64,000 nucleotides of DNA from Hirundichthys speculiger. Lineage: Eukaryota; Chordata; Actinopteri; Beloniformes; Exocoetidae. The position numbers and the translations under genes were made by a program. Shown here one piece after another: positions 52,301-63,177 of the stretch. A model generated the notes under the pieces. It saw only the letters and a program-made list of their open reading frames with translations, was not told where the DNA came from and made no database searches. The DNA lies in assembly GCA_018398805.1 (NCBI GenBank), contig JAGFBZ010000290.1, positions 1,612,001 through 1,676,000 of the forward strand, in the 5' to 3' direction. The stretch's first letter is position 1. Each line of letters starts with the position of its first letter.

Positions 52301-54873
52301 AGCTGAACTCTTAACCACTGTTAACCACTTTAAATCCTGCAGTCTTTAGCCACTCCAGCTTTACAAATCTCATCAGTTAATGCTTATAGCAGAAAATTGT
52401 CATAATCAATCATTTTCTACAGGACGCTGGGGAAACAATCTGAGCACATCATTAAAGCAGCCACCACCAGGATCACAGTTAAAATGTAGATTCATACACA
52501 GAGATTGCTCAAGAAAATCAAAATCAAAATCTCAGGGCCTTTTGACTAAAGTGACCTTCAATCTTTTTCAGGAACCTGTTTTCAGAAGAGTTGGGACACT
52601 GTGTCATTGATATCGCTGCACTGCCTTACAGATATTATGTGCAGTTGACGTTTTCAAAAACTTTGAGATTTTATGCTCAGGACCATAATTAAATTCTTTG
52701 GACAACCACAAAGCATTTATCTTTCAATAAATACATCGATTACATGGCTTGCAAAGCATTATGTACTATATTTAAAAACATTTTTCCTGGAAAAACATGA
52801 AATATTGCAACTGCTGCTAAAGGCAACAAGTATCCAGGCTGACATGTGCATCATCTGATACTCCACTAGCATTAATTACAATTCTCTGTAGTGCTTTTTA
52901 TTCTTAGAGTTGACCCTCCCAGTTAACTGTTGCCTCTTTAGGACCTCGAAGAGTGTCCACAACAGATCCACATCCAAAGCAGCTGTCCTGCAGGGGCACA
53001 GATGTCAGTCTTGTCCATCTTCAACATAAACACTGCATTCTTTCTTATTTAGACACTGACACACACACAGACACACGTCTCTCTGATGTAAACATTACAG
53101 TACCTTGCCCAGCAGAGCGCCTCCTGCGTTGCTGGAGTCGTCTGGTTCCACTGAAGATGACATTTACTCTCTGGGTCCAGATCTGCTGACTGCCTTCATC
53201 CGACACCCCACAGCGAGGCTCCGCCATCTGCCGTAGAGTGGCACTGTCCAGTTCCCCTGTGATGGGTAGACGGGACAGCCACTGGAACTCTCTGCAGAGA
53301 CACAGGACACTGCTGGTCAGTGTTTTCAGACTGACAGGAAGATGGCAATGGAGGGTCATTATGTTAATAATTTGAAGAAAAGAGAAATGAGCATTATAAG
53401 CATCTGAGTGTGTCAGCTGCACACCATTTATTGATCCACATTTTCAGCAAAAGCTAGTTTTCCAAATCTACAGTTCAGTCAGTAGACGGCCCAGAGGGCG
53501 AGGTTCCTGAAATTCCTGGACCGTTCAGAGCGAGTTCAGAAGAGGTTTCCCAGTGCATGAGGGTGTGTTTTACGGCCCTGTGCTGTTGCACAGCCCTGAG
53601 GCTCGTGCCACACTGAGCTCACCCTTCCCCGACAAACTAAAACCAACCATGAGCCCTCAGTCAACACACCACCAGTTGAAACAAGCCTCCACATCCAACC
53701 TTAAATTAATATCACATTTATTCTTTGATTCCGGGCTCTGGTTTCTCTACACTCATCACCCACCGGATGGCCGACTGGACTTCAACTGCATTGTGGATGT
53801 GGTGGTCATGGTGGAGGTAGCCATACTTCTCCAAAAAGTCCTGCAACAGAAATCACATGTGTTAACACTATTATTTAGGGGGGGGGGAGTGATTTCAAAT
53901 TTTAATTTTGCAAAGGGAAATTTTGAATGAAGACCTGAAGATTTTACCAAATCATTTTCCAAATAAGAGCTCACTCTGAAAAGTCCTGAATGGCATTCTA
54001 GTCATGAAAAGGTTAAGATAGGTTTTGCTGGTTCTATATCTGCTGCATGCAGGTGCAGACCACCCATACAAAGAAAGCCCTGAGGTGTCCATAATTTAAA
54101 AGAAAGATTTAAAAAAAAAAATTATAGCTATTATTTAGAAAGAATTTTGTGCAAAGCAAAAATAGTTCAGAAATTTAACACATACTTTCAACATTACCCA
54201 TTACAGTACATGACAGCAGCTGTTACAGCCTCAGAATGGATGTAGTTTAATATAATGTGTAGAGCAGGTATCATGTTCAGACAACAGCAACCGCAGCTAT
54301 GATTACAGATGTGGAACCCAGGGCGGGAATCAAAATAGGATGACAGATGTTTTGCCTGAAATAGGGGTACTCCAAAAATATTCCTTTGTCTCAAACACTT
54401 AATGCCAGAAGGCTTGTTTTTGCGGGGGTGGGGGGAAGCCAAGGGACACGTTTAAGAGTTGTCAGTGAACTGAGTTTTCCCTCCATCTGTAAATGTGCCA
54501 GGTCTCCTTGTCACTAATTTTTCAGCATTTGTTTTCCCTTGGCAGAAGTGTTCAGCATCTTGCAGATTTCTATCAATGATGCAGAAGTCTGAACATTCAG
54601 GAGGAACTACAACTTCCAAAATACACCATCAAGTTTCATAATCATGCATTAAGGCTGCTCATATCCCCTTTTTCTTTTTTTTGTTCCTTGTTCAATAACC
54701 CAATACGATCCAAGTACTACACTCTGCTGTGGATTCAAAGAATAAAAAGTCTTCTGGTGACTGAGATGAGATGGTTTCTGACAGCAGTACCTCCGGGTCC
54801 ACGACCTGCGGCGCCCCCGGCCAGAGCGCGAGATGACGAGCGCGATCACAGCCCAGATCCAGACTCCACTCAT
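39332..54873 (-). CDS. mmp28: mmp28, matrix metalloproteinase-28 (epilysin), with two apparent frame breaks
   Basis: Eight minus-strand exons: 54791-54873, 53764-53840, 53104-53291, 45265-45490, 44907-45152, 40981-41130, 40646-40813, 39332-39726 (stop 39334-39332). Order of domains: hydrophobic signal ([15 protein letters not shown]), propeptide with cysteine switch PRCGVSDE, furin-type RRRR before the catalytic domain, zinc site [13 protein letters not shown] in exon 5, hinge, and a hemopexin domain from CRGAFDAIT to IGCNNV. It lacks fibronectin inserts, as epilysin does. The summed length of 1533 nt would give 510 residues (human 520). MMP28 is a secreted zinc endopeptidase of epithelium and neural tissue. 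Two frame problems exist: exon 1 is one base short of matching the exon 2 frame (near the C-run 54814-54818), and exon 4 has one base too many near 45334-45341, where the reading changes between EAPKG and [15 protein letters not shown]. Read literally, stops appear in exon 3 (53166-53164) and exon 4 (45311-45309). taf15 lies just upstream on the same strand, as in human. Confidence 0.9.
41890..42250 (+). mobile_element. Fish interspersed repeat (tRNA-like head, LINE-like tail) in mmp28 intron 5
   Basis: The segment contains, in order, 'gttgcctcacagttaggaga', 'tgtgtggagtttatatgttg', 'catcccacagtccagaagaa', 'tgtctctatgtggccctgtg', 'atggactggcgacctgtcca' and 'attatggattgatggatg'. This is the full layout of a very common fish retroposon that ends in ATGG-type tandem repeats. 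It runs antisense to mmp28. Confidence 0.8.
42470..42491. repeat. (AC)n microsatellite
   Basis: About ten AC units in mmp28 intron 5. A 20-T run lies nearby at 42972-42991. Confidence 0.95.
44312..44480 (+). mobile_element. tRNA-derived SINE in mmp28 intron 5
   Basis: The stretch 'aggcaggtggcccacgcact', then 'ggtttgactcccagcctgcg', 'ctgctctctgccctgcttcc' and 'aaataaaagccaaaagtgcc' follows the same order as the SINE at 25615-25807 (box-B-like GGTTYGACTCC, pyrimidine-rich middle, AATAAA-RGCCA end, A-rich tail). Confidence 0.75.
48715..48800 (-). repeat. Decayed fish repeat tail, minus strand
   Basis: 'taccggctcaccctgttcat' and 'gtcatgggtggagctg' reverse-complement to the 'ccc...gaccctgaacaggataagcggta' words found in the repeat tails at 37560 and 42120. 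Only the tail is present. Confidence 0.45.
48870..49090 (+). mobile_element. SINE with box-B-like sequence in mmp28 intron 3
   Basis: The stretch 'aaagtcggtggtttgatccc' has a B-box-like GGTTTGATCCC. It is followed by 'tgtgtgtaagtctctctggg', 'gggtgaacggggcttgtagt' and 'actagaaaagcacaatataa' with a 'tagtccatttacc' end. These words make up a common fish tRNA-derived SINE. Confidence 0.7.
50560..50830. mobile_element. Possible DNA transposon remnant
   Basis: 'ggacagttcaggactgcaag' through 'gtagaacgtggttttgcatt' and 'gcatggacgctcctgtgaaa' resemble a widespread fish DNA element with mariner-like internal text. Only a fragment is present, with no termini; class is uncertain. Confidence 0.35.
50950..51890 (+). 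mobile_element. Degenerate Tc1/mariner transposon, plus strand, mmp28 intron 3
   Basis: The plus strand carries pieces of a Tc1-type transposase in the right order: [20 protein letters not shown] followed by [11 protein letters not shown] (51167-51400), then near 51621-51890 [40 protein letters not shown] and QMIAVEGG. These match the DNA-binding linker and the C-terminal catalytic end ('NPIEMLWRDLKRA...CERLIKSY') of fish Tc1 transposases. Stops and deletions between them, including loss of much of the DDE core, show a dead copy. Confidence 0.8.
53841..54790 (-). other. mmp28 intron 1
   Basis: No repeat or other exon could be recognised. It was examined for an extra small exon that could correct the exon 1 to exon 2 frame; none stood out by eye. 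Confidence 0.5.
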
Positions 54874-55207
54874 GTCCCGTCCGAACGCCTGAGGCTCATT
54901 GTGGGATACACACGCCGTCACCACGCCGCACATTTCTGCTGGGATCCCGCTGCCGTCCTCATGGTTGACTCTCCTCGTCGTCAGTAAGAGCGCAGCTGAT
55001 CGCTGGTCTGCATCCCTCTGAGGTCTGACTGAGCTGTTCACGCGCCCTGAACGCTACAGCAGATCAGCACCGCCCCCCCGAGCCTGTACGGCAGCTCCCC
55101 ACTGCTGAACACAAACTTTCTACTGAAGGCACGCAATTCACACAGCTCTTCATGCTGTCACGCAAACATGTGTACAAATTCACACAGAGCACAGAGAAAA
55201 TAACAGT

Positions 55208-55213
55208 TTTAAT
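55208..55213 (-). terminator. Candidate polyadenylation signal of taf15
   Basis: The plus strand TTTAAT reads ATTAAA on the minus strand, about 390 bases after the taf15 stop. ATTAAA is the commonest variant of the poly(A) signal. No AATAAA was found between the taf15 stop and the mmp28 first exon. The long A/GA-rich run at 55340-55389 (T/CT-rich on the sense strand) lies within this presumed 3'UTR. Confidence 0.35.
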
Positions 55214-55603
55214 ATCATTCTGGAAAAACCAAAAGAACTCAAGTAAAACATTTAACTCCATACATACAAAACAATGGTTCTACCCACAAAACATCTGCAT
55301 CTAGAATCCCAAAAGAAAATAAAATTTTACAGATATTTAAAAAGGGGAGGGGAGGGGGAGAAGGGGAAAAAAAAAAAAAAAAAAAAAAATCTGCCACATG
55401 CCAACAGTGCCAAATCAGCCCCAAAGCCCCTTCACATTAGCTCAACATACCCCTCAGTCACAGATGGACAGTTATACCAAGGATGGACAAGCTACAAAAG
55501 CAGACAAATCAGTGCATCTGATGCATCCCTGCTCCCCAGTTTGTTTAAGCTAAATCCTTCCTCTATGGCAAGCTCAAGGGCTGGAATGGTTTCCCTGCTC
55601 CGC

Positions 55604-58600
55604 TTAGTACGGCCGTCCTCGTCTGTCGTCTCGACGGTCACCTCTGAGAAGAAAGGACAGACATGTTTTTGAAGACCAGCACCCGTCTGTGTCATTGAAC
55701 GAGTCATTAGCTGACAAATGAAGGATGACGACATCGACTACACTCATTTACTTTAAATGGATAATGCTGTAAAAGCAGACATCAATTTTAAGCCCTGTAG
55801 TTCAATAGACAATTTCATTTTATTGTCAGATTACATACACACGTACATTTTTTTTCTTTTTTTTTTTTTTTTAAACTGTATTGGAATGATAATTCTCAAG
55901 GTGCTGACGCCCTCTCCTGGTCACACTGCCGATCTACATCGACTTGATATGGTCATCTTGAAGTCAAATTTGCATGTAATACACCCACCTTCCTCCCATT
56001 TTGTAGCCGCCTCCAAATCCCCCACGATCTCCAAAACCACCACGGTCTCCCCCACGGAAACCTCCGCGGCCTCTGAAGCCACCACCCCTGTCACCGCCAA
56101 AACCACCTCTGCCTCCATCTGCACATGATTGTAAATAATTAACCACAAACTTGACAGACATTTAAGAACTGCAATCACATTCTCATGCTTTCAGGAAAAA
56201 GGGCCAAATCTGGTTCAAAGCACTGACCTCCACCTCCAAATCCTGCATCCCCAGGTTTGGGTGCACCACACTTGTTACACTCCTGCCGCCGCGCAAAGTT
56301 CATGTTGCCACAAGAACTGAAGACAGAATTTAAACCAACATTTACACATACAAACCAGGCCATAACACGTTCAACTGTGTATTTACTTTATAAACTTTAA
56401 ATCATTTATATCACTGCATAAATGAGCTATCACTAACCTGTTGGGACAAGGCCAGTCTCCTCCCTTAACGTCAAAGTTGGGTCCTCCACCACCACGACCT
56501 CTGAAACCTGCTCACAGCCAAAAAAAAAGTCAAATCTTCAAGAACAATACAGACCCTTATTTTCCATCCATTACAACATGATCACTGCCCACCTCCTCTT
56601 CCCCCTCTGCCACCTCCTCTCTGTGTGAACTCAGCTCTGCGGGTTGCAAATGATACTTTGATGGGTTTGCCATTGAACTCTTTCCCTGAAACCAAAATAT
56701 AATGTAAACAAGTGGCATGCAAAAACTAAAAAGCAATAAATATATAAATAAATAGACAAGCCTGTACTCCTACCATCAAACCAATCAATAGCAGCCTTGG
56801 CTGAGGGAGGGTCGTCAAATGACACAGTAGCCTCTCCCTTTGGTCGACCAGTGGCTTTGTCAGAGTAGATGTTGATCATCGGCTGGGCAGTCTTCTTATT
56901 AACCTACAGACAAATGAGGTGGGGGAAAAAAAAGTGAGGCAATTGTACTTTTTGTAGTCATGTGGCTCATGTTACTGGCTCTAATAGGCACTGAAAGTAT
57001 AGAATCACTTCGCATAAAATCCCCATCCACTAAGACAACCAGCTATCAAGTGAAATCCGATTTGGATAATTTAATGACAATTTTGTACCTTGATAATGCC
57101 AATTTGTTTGAAGAAATCTCCCACTTCCTGAACTGTGGCATCTTCTCCGAGCCCCTGTACAAAAATTGTGTTGTTGTCAGAGTTGTCCTGCTCTCCAGCT
57201 GTGGAAGATTTAAGGAACAAAGTTAGAATGATTAAAACAATATGGTGATTAGAGTTGGCAAGCAAAAATCTCACAAAAAAAAAAAAAAAAAAAAAAAACA
57301 CACGCACACACCAAAACCCACCTGGTTCATCTCTTGAGCTGTAGTCTCGAGCGCCTGAGACAGAGAAGAGGATGGAGAAAACTTCAGCATGGGCTCTTTA
57401 AAAACTTGTTTCACACAATACACTCATTTCCTAGTGATTCATAAGAAACTTTAAATTCACTTTTTACAGCTTCCTGAAGCTTCCCCCCCATACCGTTGCA
57501 TCATATACCATTACCTTGCAACAACAGAATTGCTCTTTATCATTTTTTGAGCTTAAACCAGAAATGAAAACCACCAAAATGTCTCCAACTTTAAGAAAGC
57601 CCTCCTTTCTTCATCCTGGGAACACCTTTGTCATTTACAATCAGCTCGTCTTCATGCAGCAATACCATTATTTTACAACTCAAATCTCGAAGTTCTTTAC
57701 CATATCTGAAGTGATTTAAGAGTAATAACATAAGGTGGAGTTCCTTTGGGATTCTGGAAATGGTGGCATTCATTGAGTTTTTTTTTTTTCCTTTAACCCC
57801 CTCTTCTCTTTCTGCTAACTGAAGATTTTTTTTTTCCCCCACCGACACAGTTCTGATGCTCGTCACTTACCACCAAAATTTTTGAAGCCACCACGGTCAC
57901 CACCTCTGCAGAGGAAAAATTGGAGATATGATGGCTTTTCCTTTGTTCCACCTGAGAGCTCAAAGCTCCCCTACATCCACACCAGTATGCACTCCTGCCA
58001 GGGTGTGTGACTATGGTTGAAATGTCTCACACGAGGAATGCGTTAGTCTTTGGCATTAGAGGTCAATGAACAGACGACTAGAGAGCTCTGACTTGAACAA
58101 CCAGTCAGACCAGTGAAGACAATCTCATCAATGGGTTTCCATTTACAAAGTTTGTTTTTTGTTTTTAAAGACAGCCTGATTGGATATCAAGAGCTGGAAA
58201 ACCAGCTAAATTTGTTTTCAATTGGGTAGCCAAATTGGTGTCAAGGGGTGCATCTTCCAATGAGTGCATTTATGAGCTTCTTTAACTGAGGTCCAAGTTT
58301 TAGTTCACTCACTCTGAACACCTGTAGTATAGAATGTAGATCCATGTTAACACAGTACACATGTTTGCCATTGTCAAATACACATCACTTGAATGAAACC
58401 TGTCGAATGCGAGGCAACTAAAGATGGGGCTGCAGGTCTATGGAATTTTCACTGAGATGATGCACAATATTCAAAAACTTACTGATGCCTCTACAGCATC
58501 AGAGCATACCAATACTGACTGGAGAATTAACTTTAGTAGCAATATTAAAGCAAAAAAAAAAAAAAAAATAACATGCATTCACAGGTTTAAGATCATGTAG

Positions 58601-61600
58601 AATTGCCTATACAAGCCTCCTAGTGTCACTCTGGTGAACATGTGGTGCTTTTGCATCACTCAAGTCAAGCTCCACATAAATAAGCCTTGAGTATTTTTCC
58701 AACTCCTTATCAACCTGACAAGTCTGGCATGTCAGTAAGTTTGTCACACAGAAGACAGCTCTTTTCCATTACATGGTGTGGTTCACTAAAACTTTCCTTC
58801 ATCTTTGGAGAACCTTTTACCGGCTCAGAGCTTCAAAGCAGTTCACCATGTGGTGGCAAAAAAACGCTACATATTACCTTTTTGGACAGACTTCTCACCT
58901 GTGGGTGTAACACCCCTGAAGCAGTGCCACACACACACAGTACTACAAACTTCCTTCTCCAAAGAGAAGACCTTTTCAAATCACTGCAGGCATAACCTGC
59001 AAAACTCAAGACATTGATATCCCATCTGCACATACGGCTCACACATCCCTGTGGATGATCAGTCAATGAGGACGTTTAGAAAGACCCATTTTCACATCGT
59101 TGTTTTTAAATCACTCCTTAGGAGCTATGAAGCGGGGGAATTTATTAAAAAAAAAAAAAGTCAAAGGCTGTGTTAAAAGCTATTATTGAGTGCACTGGGA
59201 AACAGGGAAAAAAAAAAACACCTTGTGTACTGTGTGCTTAACAAATTGCCAATAAAGTCAAAGAAAACAACGTCTAGTTTAAAAGGATACCAACTGCATT
59301 TGAAAGTAGAGTAGATAAAAAGCAGAGCTGTACCATGCAATGGAAAATGGCCCACAAGTCCCTCTATAAAAACCTGTTTACCTGTAATTCAGTGCATTAC
59401 CTTAATACTTCAGCTTTATTTACAAAGATTTAAACCATTGTTGCAGACTGGACAAAATCTTTCCCTACAACAGTGCAGTTTCAAATCCAGTTGTGTGGAA
59501 CGTTATACACCTCTCCTCTGGATTAAAATGATCAGTTTTCCTCCATTTGACGTGAACACAGTTTTGACAGTCATTTTCTCATAAGATCTAATGTACCAAA
59601 GGAAACAACACCAGAGGAAAATTATGTTTGGGGAAATTCTGCCTTTTTGATAAGCAACATGTAATCATCATATCTTTGAAAAATAATCAGTTCAGGAATT
59701 CGGAGCACAAAAATTAATGGAAGTTCATTTATGCCAATGGCTCACAGTTGAGTAATGTGTTAAACTAATGAGTCAAATTTCTTCACACATTTGACAATAT
59801 ACAGGTACCTTGGGAGGGCAGTGGCACTGTGCAACTTACCCCATACCAGGAGATCCACCTCTGCCACCACGGTCGTAGCTGCCACGGTCATACCCGCTAC
59901 TGCGATCATAACCGCCTCGATCAAAGCCACCCCGGCCGCGACCTCTGAAACCCCCTCCTTCTGAACGATCGCCATGGTCGCGCCCAAACCTTCCACCTTG
60001 ACCACCACTTTCACCTGGTGTAAAGAAGACAGTCTGATGTATTCCAGTGCAAATATCAACTAGGCCTGAGCAATCTCATTTTGTATGCAGAATCAGTACC
60101 AACACAAGATCCAGTTTTATGTACCTTCACTCCATCTTCCATAGCTGCCACCTCCTTGCCCCTGGCTACCACTATATCCACCGCCACCCTGTCCTCCATA
60201 GGACCCTTGCTGTCCATAACTGTCTCCTCCTTGTGGCTGCGCGGCACCTCCATATCCAGTGCTCCCCTGCGCGCTGTAGCTCTGTTGTGCATAACTGTCT
60301 CCTCCTCCTCCTCCTCCTTGCCCTTGGCCACCATATGAACTTTGTCCATAAGACCCAGATCCTGGTTGGCTATAAGATGACTTTTCACCATACCTTGATT
60401 TTAGAACATGTTATTTTTTTTAAGTTAGAGTGACACAGGCCTCAAAACATGCACAAAGTGACACTGTATCACAACCCACAATACAGCTAAAAGAACAGTC
60501 ATCTTAAATTGAGATTTCTCAATTGAGATTTCTCCTCTATACAGTACCCATTCTGGGTACTGTATTTTTCAGACTATAAAGTGGACTTAAAATCCTTAGA
60601 TTTAAAAAAAAAAAAAAAAGAAAAAAAAAAAGAAGACAGAGCACCTTATATATTAATTCTGGTTGTGCTCACTGACTTCAAACCAATTTTATGCGCTACA
60701 CAGCACCCAATCTGTCAAAAACGTTTAAGTAGGATTTTGGTGAGATAAGAAGCCGCACCACTTGATGGATTGTCGGAGCATTACAGCTACCTTAGTCAGG
60801 AGCCTCGCTGAGTAATGCGTACCGACTGTTTTGGTGCATGTGCCTTAATCCAGTGCGTTTTATAGTCTGGTTGAGAGATTAGCAGCTATTGCATTTTTCA
60901 GAGTACTGATAACCATTTCCTGCACACAAGACACTGGCTACTCATTGGAAATCCAGTTTCATGCAATGAAATACGTTTATCATGTAGAGCTACAGCATTA
61001 TTTTATATATAAAAATAAACTGCTTATTACAATTACTGTGTTTTCCCCTCTCCCTCACAAGTTAATTTTTCAAATTTGATCTCAAAACTTTACTGAAACT
61101 TATTACTCTGAACACTCTACAGCCAAATGTTACTGAATATCTTACCCAGACGAGTCCTGTCCATAACTGCCATAGCTCTGCTGCTGAGATTGACCATAGC
61201 CTTCTGTCAAAACACAAAAGTGAAAAACCCAAATTTCTCATGTTTATCTTCGTTTCTTCCAAAACAAACTCACTGTTAGTCAATGATGCAATAGTGTGTT
61301 TTTCTAAGCAATGTGAATACAAGAATGCTTTCACCCTCTTAAAATCCACCTTAACACTATATCCAACAAGTTGTACTGAACAGCGATGTTTCCAAAACAG
61401 TATCATTACGTAAGACCTTATAACACAAACGTGTCTCATCTACATGCAGAATAATAACATACCTTGCGTTGCACCTTGTTGGCCATAACCACTGTAATTC
61501 TGTCCCCCATAGGAGGCACTCGCATTTCCTTGTCCATAGCTCTGTAATTGAAACAAAAAACATTTAGACATAATGGACTTTAGATAATGCATGTGCTGTT

Positions 61601-62726
61601 TCAGAAAAAGTCTCACCTGTGCACCCTGCTGGCCCCCATATGATCCATAGCTGCAGAATCATTTAAAGAAGAAAAAGTTAGCATGTGGGTTTATGCTCAT
61701 TTTGACAAGACATATTAGGAGTGCTATAATGTGAGACAATACAGACTAAACATTGCTCAGCAACTAAGACTTTACTTTAGGTTTTATGTACAAAACGTAT
61801 ATTTGTTGTGTTTGACTTCCTACATCAAGCACCAACAGAATAAAATAATGCTCATTATTTGCTCGGGAAAGTGAAAAACTGCAGAAAAGAAATCAACTGA
61901 AAGCTTAATCCCCACATTTGAAATGAATAAGACTTTTCTCATTCCCTTTTAAATAAGTCAGCTTTGTTTGTTTGTTGGCAAATTACCTCTGTGAGCCACC
62001 GTAGCCGGAATCTGTAAAAACAACAGTGTTCAATTTAGCATAAAGTCGCTGACAACAAACGCCAAGTTTGCTAAACAGCGTGCTGAAGAAATAAGTGAGC
62101 AGACGGTCGAGAGGAGGACAGAAGTAGGTCAGTTAAGAGGAGCCATCGGGCCTGTGAGCCGGAAACATCCGAAGAAAATGGCGGTCTATTTGGCGCTGTC
62201 TTTGACTTCATGAGAACGAAGCCGAGTTTCATACTAGTCACACTGAGTTCTACAATCAAACTAGTGAATCTAAGTTCGTCCATGCCCTTACTGTAATTAT
62301 CCAATAGACACTGTAGCGTTAAGAGTTCAAAGATTCTCGTTCAGCAAGAGAAACAATGGTCTCGGTGTAAACAAAGACGCTTTCAAGACCCCGTGCTCGA
62401 CTCGCTAACCGCTACAAGGCCCTTCTGTTTGCTAAACATATATGGGCGCATAACTGCTGCAACAAAAACAGTATCACGATGTAAAACCTCTAGGCGAACA
62501 AACCAATTGGAGTTTGAAGTTACAATAACATAAACACATCTTCCGTTGATTAAAAATATAACGAGGTTCCAGGAATTAGACGGCGCCGCTGCCTGTCCTC
62601 GCGGTTCGCTGCCAACAGGCACGCGGCCACCCGACTGATTTTCTATCAAATAAGAAAAAAAAAAACAAAGTAAAATGATATAAACTCAGTATAACAGGAC
62701 AAATCCATAGACTTACCAGTGGCCAT
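55604..62726 (-). CDS. taf15: taf15, TATA-box-binding-protein-associated factor 15, FET family (complete)
   Basis: Sixteen minus-strand exons: 62717-62726, 61987-62011, 61617-61650, 61463-61541, 61146-61203, 60125-60393, 59840-60014, 57871-57905, 57322-57354, 57089-57198, 56774-56903, 56593-56685, 56438-56507, 56228-56316, 55989-56118, 55604-55643; 1380 nt, 459 residues plus stop, all GT-AG and in phase. Residues 1-158 are the Gly/Ser/Tyr/Gln low-complexity domain ([16 protein letters not shown]), 159-240 an RGG-rich linker, 250-336 the RRM ([10 protein letters not shown] to KVSFATRR), 367-396 a RanBP2-type zinc finger ([20 protein letters not shown]), then RGG repeats and a C-terminal RGRPY that fits the PY nuclear-import signal. 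FET proteins bind RNA, associate with TFIID and RNA polymerase II, and form condensates. NMNFARR and the mmp28 neighbour favour TAF15 over FUS or EWSR1. Human TAF15 is about 592 residues; the difference is mainly its long DRGGYGG repeat region, nearly absent here. Confidence 0.93.
57906..59839 (-). other. taf15 intron 7 (1.9 kb), the gene's longest, free of recognisable repeats
   Basis: All other taf15 introns are about 90-980 bp. This intron lies between the RGG exon and the short 35-nt exon. Apart from two A-runs (58553-58567 and 59149-59159) it has mixed sequence with no SINE or LINE text I recognise. Confidence 0.6.
60535..60880. mobile_element. MITE-like element with hairpin end in taf15 intron 5
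   Basis: The left end has 'gtatttttcagactataaag' and the right end 'gtgcgttttatagtctggtt', approximate inverted complements. The family is known in fish by 'ttttcggactataaggcgca' ends. Next to the left end an exact inverted repeat (ACAGTACCCA at 60541-60550, TGGGTACTGT at 60554-60563) forms a 10-bp stem with a 3-base loop. The interior has long A-runs and no coding trace. Confidence 0.6.
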
Positions 62727-63177
62727 TGTGTGTAGTTCTATATAGCAGAGTTAAAAATCGATGTGGACGGTTAGTGTATGCTAATTAAAATAGCCAGTTC
62801 GTAGCTACGCCACAACCAGAGGACTGAACCGAACACGCTGCAGCACTTCCCTTTAGCCGCTCCCCATTCTTCTTCTGTCTGCGGAACCATCCACAACCAG
62901 TTGGTCGGCTGCGTGCCGCATCGCCACCTACTGTTCACAGAGATGTAACAGCGGCCACAAAAGAAAACTCCATTACAGTTACAGTAACATAGCAAATGTT
63001 TAAACTGGGAAATTTTACACTTTTATCAATTAAATGATAATAAGCTCATTTCAAATTTGATGCTTGCTGCAGGTCTCAAAAAAGATGGCAACAAATGGCT
63101 GAAAAAGCAAGAGACTTTAAAAAGATTCAGATGGGAGAACATCTAGAAACAAATTAAGTTAATTGACATCAGGTCTG
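62727..63177. promoter_or_regulatory. taf15 upstream/promoter region
   Basis: This covers the sequence immediately upstream of the taf15 start on the minus strand. The area 62550-62960 is richer in G+C and CpG than its surroundings ('gacggcgccgctgcctgtcc', 'ggcacgcggccacccgactg'), as expected of a broad housekeeping promoter spanning exon 1 and intron 1. I saw no TATA box in a convincing place. The transcription start cannot be fixed. Confidence 0.4.

Larger units (their letters stand above)
45491..53103 (-). other. mmp28 intron 3 (7.6 kb), repeat-bearing
   Basis: This is the longest intron in the window. It holds a minus-strand repeat tail at 48715-48800, a SINE at 48870-49090 and Tc1-type DNA at about 50950-51890. 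The stretch 45600-48700 shows no recognisable gene or repeat beyond A/T runs (46664-46683). Confidence 0.6.

Noticed and set aside
60047..60433. 128-codon plus-strand ORF opposite taf15 exon 6
   Set aside because: It mirrors the Gly/Tyr/Gln-rich low-complexity coding exon; its Ser/Leu/His-rich reading is what such repeats give in antisense.
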